Assembly (NCBI GenBank): GCA_021784715.1
Contig: JAJYHP010000087.1
Coordinates: forward strand, 1 to 8,204
DNA from: a bacterium
GTDB lineage: Bacteria > Eremiobacterota > Eremiobacteria > Baltobacterales > Baltobacteraceae
Length of the DNA stretch: 8,204 nucleotides
Direction of reading: 5' to 3'
In this document: one piece after another, positions 6,678 to 8,204 of the stretch
How positions within the stretch are numbered: position 1 is the stretch's first letter
Layout of the letters: each line of letters begins with the position of its first letter
Made by a program: the position numbers and the translations under genes
The notes under the pieces: model-generated
Databases searched by the model: none
What the model was told of the DNA's origin: nothing
The model's input: the letters and a program-made list of their open reading frames with translations, nothing else

Positions 6678-7610
6678 ATGATAACCGAGGCGCTCGCACG
6701 GGCGATGTTTACCGGATCGATCGACTACGCGGGGCTCTTTCCGCCGGCCCAACTCCCGTTACCCGAGGCTCACGCCGCGTATCGCCGGGCGCTGCAATCT
6801 CGGCACGCGTGGATGCTCGGTCGCTACGTGGTTCCGTTCTCGCAATTTTCGGATCTGTTCGCCCTTCATGTCGATGCGCCCGCAATCGAAGCGAGCGTCA
6901 TTCTCGATGCGCCTCGGGAATCCACATTCTGGCTCAACGAGATCTCCGAGCGACTCGAAGCGCTCGCCGATCGATCGCACGGCGCCGCGACGCTCCGCGT
7001 CGGCTCGCTGGAGATTCCGGTTCCGCCGCTGAGAGCGGCGAGGGAGAATTACGGGGCCGTGCTGTCGCAGGTCGGGGCGCTGCTCGATCGGTTCGGATTG
7101 CGTCACCTGCCCTGTTATGTGGAGTTTCCGCGCGACGAGCGCTGGCCGCGCGAGATGCTCGGCGCCGTCGAATCGCTCGCCCGCACGCGATTGCGCTCGA
7201 AAATTCGCTGCGGCGGGCTCGTCGCCGAGGCGTTCCCCTCTCCCGCGGAGCTTGCGTCGCACGTGCTCGCTTGTTCCGAGCACGGCGTTGCTTGGAAGGC
7301 GACCGCCGGCCTGCACCATCCCATCGCGCGGCGGGCCCTCGATTCGGGGTTCGAGATGCACGGTTTCGTCAATCTCTTGACGGCATCGTGTTTTGCGGCT
7401 CAGGGCGCGCCCTTCGAAGAGATCGAAGCGGTTCTTGTCGAGCGTTCGAGCGAGGCCTTTCTTTTTGCCGAGGGCGGGCTCTCGTGGCGCGGTCGACGCT
7501 GCGATATGGCGACGATCGAGCGCGCGCGCGCCGCTGGGTTTCTCTCGTTCGGCAGTTGCAGTATCGACGAGCCGGTCGAGGATCTTATTGCGCTCGGGTG
7601 GCTCGTATGA
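6678..7610 (+). CDS. Uncharacterised protein, coupled to fumarylacetoacetase
   Basis: I do not recognise a function for this 310-residue protein. It has no signal peptide or membrane segment, so it is probably cytoplasmic. Candidate conserved blocks are IDYAGLFPPA (15-24), SKIRCGGL (174-181), KATAGLHHP (207-215), MHGFVNLL (227-234), GGLSW (266-270) and FGSCSIDEPVEDL (291-303). The glycine- and histidine-containing K-x-T-A-G-L-H-H-P block looks like an active-site loop, and the alternating strand/helix pattern would suit an alpha/beta barrel; both are inferences. From memory, similar hypothetical proteins occur beside fumarylacetoacetase in other bacteria. It overlaps fahA by 4 bp (ATGA) and is divergent from hppD, which ties it to homogentisate degradation. 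The start is uncertain: ATG 6678 is chosen, ATG 6705 would keep the conserved N-terminal block, and a GTG at 6606 would overlap hppD. None has a good Shine-Dalgarno site. Confidence 0.85.
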   Translation: MITEALARAMFTGSIDYAGLFPPAQLPLPEAHAAYRRALQSRHAWMLGRYVVPFSQFSDLFALHVDAPAIEASVILDAPRESTFWLNEISERLEALADRSHGAATLRVGSLEIPVPPLRAARENYGAVLSQVGALLDRFGLRHLPCYVEFPRDERWPREMLGAVESLARTRLRSKIRCGGLVAEAFPSPAELASHVLACSEHGVAWKATAGLHHPIARRALDSGFEMHGFVNLLTASCFAAQGAPFEEIEAVLVERSSEAFLFAEGGLSWRGRRCDMATIERARAAGFLSFGSCSIDEPVEDLIALGWLV

Positions 7611-8204
7611 GTGCCCTCGATCTCGACGAAACCCACGATCCGCAGCGAACGAGTTGGGTCGAGGTCGCTCCGGAGAGCGATTTTCCGATCCAGAACCTGC
7701 CGTTCGGCATCTTTTCGACGGAGCGTCGCGATCCTCGCATCGGCGTTGCGATCGGCGACAGCATTATCGATCTGCGCGCGCTTGCCGAAGCGGGGCATCT
7801 CGATCCGATCGCCGATCGTGCGATGTTCTGTGCTGACCGTCTCAACGCGCTGATGGCGGCGGGGCGTCCGCTCTGGCGCGCGCTGCGCGGAAGGCTCGGC
7901 GAGCTGCTACGCGTCGGCGGAGAGCGCACGCTGCGCGACATGCCGCAGGCATTGTGCGGTTTCGAAGAAGCGCGGATGCATCTTCCGGCGTCGATCGGCG
8001 ACTACATCGATTTTTATTCATCGATCGAACACGCAACGAATTTGGGGCGGCTCTTTCGCCCCACCGGCGACCCGCTTTTGCCGAATTGGCGCTGGATTCC
8101 GATCGGCTATCACGGGCGGAGCGCGACGATCGTTCCCAGTGGGACGCCGATCCGTCGCCCGTGCGGCCAGCGCAAGAGCCCCGATCTCGAGGCGCCGGTC
8201 TTCG
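7607..8204 (+). CDS. fahA: Fumarylacetoacetase, N-terminal two-thirds of an incomplete gene
   Basis: The gene runs off the right edge after 199 codons; bacterial homologues usually exceed 400 residues, so roughly half is present. The enzyme hydrolyses fumarylacetoacetate to fumarate and acetoacetate, the last step of tyrosine degradation by the homogentisate route. The N-terminal SH3-like domain spans about 15-120 (LPFGIFSTERRDPRIGVAIG). The catalytic domain then begins with DYIDFYSSIEHATNLGRLFR (132-151), which includes metal ligand D135 and catalytic-base H142. PNWRWIPIGYHGRSATIVPSG (159-179) follows, with substrate-contact Y168. The remaining metal ligands (the glutamate pair and later Asp) lie outside the window, so catalytic completeness cannot be judged. 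Its ATG overlaps the TGA of the upstream unknown gene (ATGA, 7607-7610), indicating a two-gene coupled unit. Confidence 0.95.
   Translation, partial: MSALDLDETHDPQRTSWVEVAPESDFPIQNLPFGIFSTERRDPRIGVAIGDSIIDLRALAEAGHLDPIADRAMFCADRLNALMAAGRPLWRALRGRLGELLRVGGERTLRDMPQALCGFEEARMHLPASIGDYIDFYSSIEHATNLGRLFRPTGDPLLPNWRWIPIGYHGRSATIVPSGTPIRRPCGQRKSPDLEAPVF

Noticed and set aside
6614..6679. A 22-residue N-terminal extension of hppD from the ATG at 6677-6679
   Set aside because: It exceeds normal family length, has no ribosome site, and would overlap the start of the divergent gene.
1..8204. CRISPR arrays, tRNA or rRNA genes, transposases, toxin-antitoxin pairs and rho-independent terminators
   Set aside because: I looked for spaced direct repeats, cloverleaf-like segments, transposase motifs and GC hairpins followed by T runs, and saw none that could be supported.

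Overview
The window is GC-rich bacterial DNA, densely packed with genes. Every complete gene matches a metabolic or signalling family, and there are no rRNA, tRNA, CRISPR, phage or insertion-sequence features. The set comprises an aerobic 4-hydroxyphenylpyruvate dioxygenase, a long-form deoxyribose-phosphate aldolase of the kind common in actinobacteria, a PAS/GAF/GGDEF/EAL protein and few strong Shine-Dalgarno sites. This points to an aerobic, soil-type heterotroph. My best guess is a less-studied phylum such as Eremiobacterota (WPS-2), but this is an inference from general resemblance, not a demonstrated placement.

Layout. Two divergent units meet in a gap of about 64 bp near 6614-6677. The leftward (minus) unit runs from 6613 to the left edge: 4-hydroxyphenylpyruvate dioxygenase (hppD), deoxyribose-phosphate aldolase (deoC), a class-2-type aldehyde dehydrogenase, a 967-residue PAS3-GAF-GGDEF-EAL cyclic-di-GMP protein, then, after a 126 bp gap, the N-terminus of an isocitrate/isopropylmalate dehydrogenase family protein (probably icd). 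The first four genes abut, overlap or lie within 6 bp of each other and so probably form one transcript. The rightward (plus) unit holds a 310-residue protein of no known function, followed with a 4 bp ATGA overlap by fumarylacetoacetase (fahA), which runs off the right edge.

How the genes work together. hppD and fahA are the second and last steps of tyrosine/phenylalanine degradation through homogentisate. The unknown protein is translationally coupled to fahA and divergent from hppD, so it most probably serves the same pathway. The homogentisate dioxygenase and maleylacetoacetate isomerase steps are not encoded between them. deoC and the aldehyde dehydrogenase form a second module: DeoC releases acetaldehyde from deoxyribose 5-phosphate and the dehydrogenase could oxidise it to acetate. 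The c-di-GMP protein has an intact phosphodiesterase (EAL) site, but its GGDEF domain has lost a metal-binding aspartate, so it is more likely a sensor-controlled phosphodiesterase than a cyclase.

The main items for follow-up are the uncharacterised FAH-linked protein, the joint tyrosine/deoxyribose operon, the half-degenerate c-di-GMP enzyme, and a strong excess of the hexamer CGATCG across the window.
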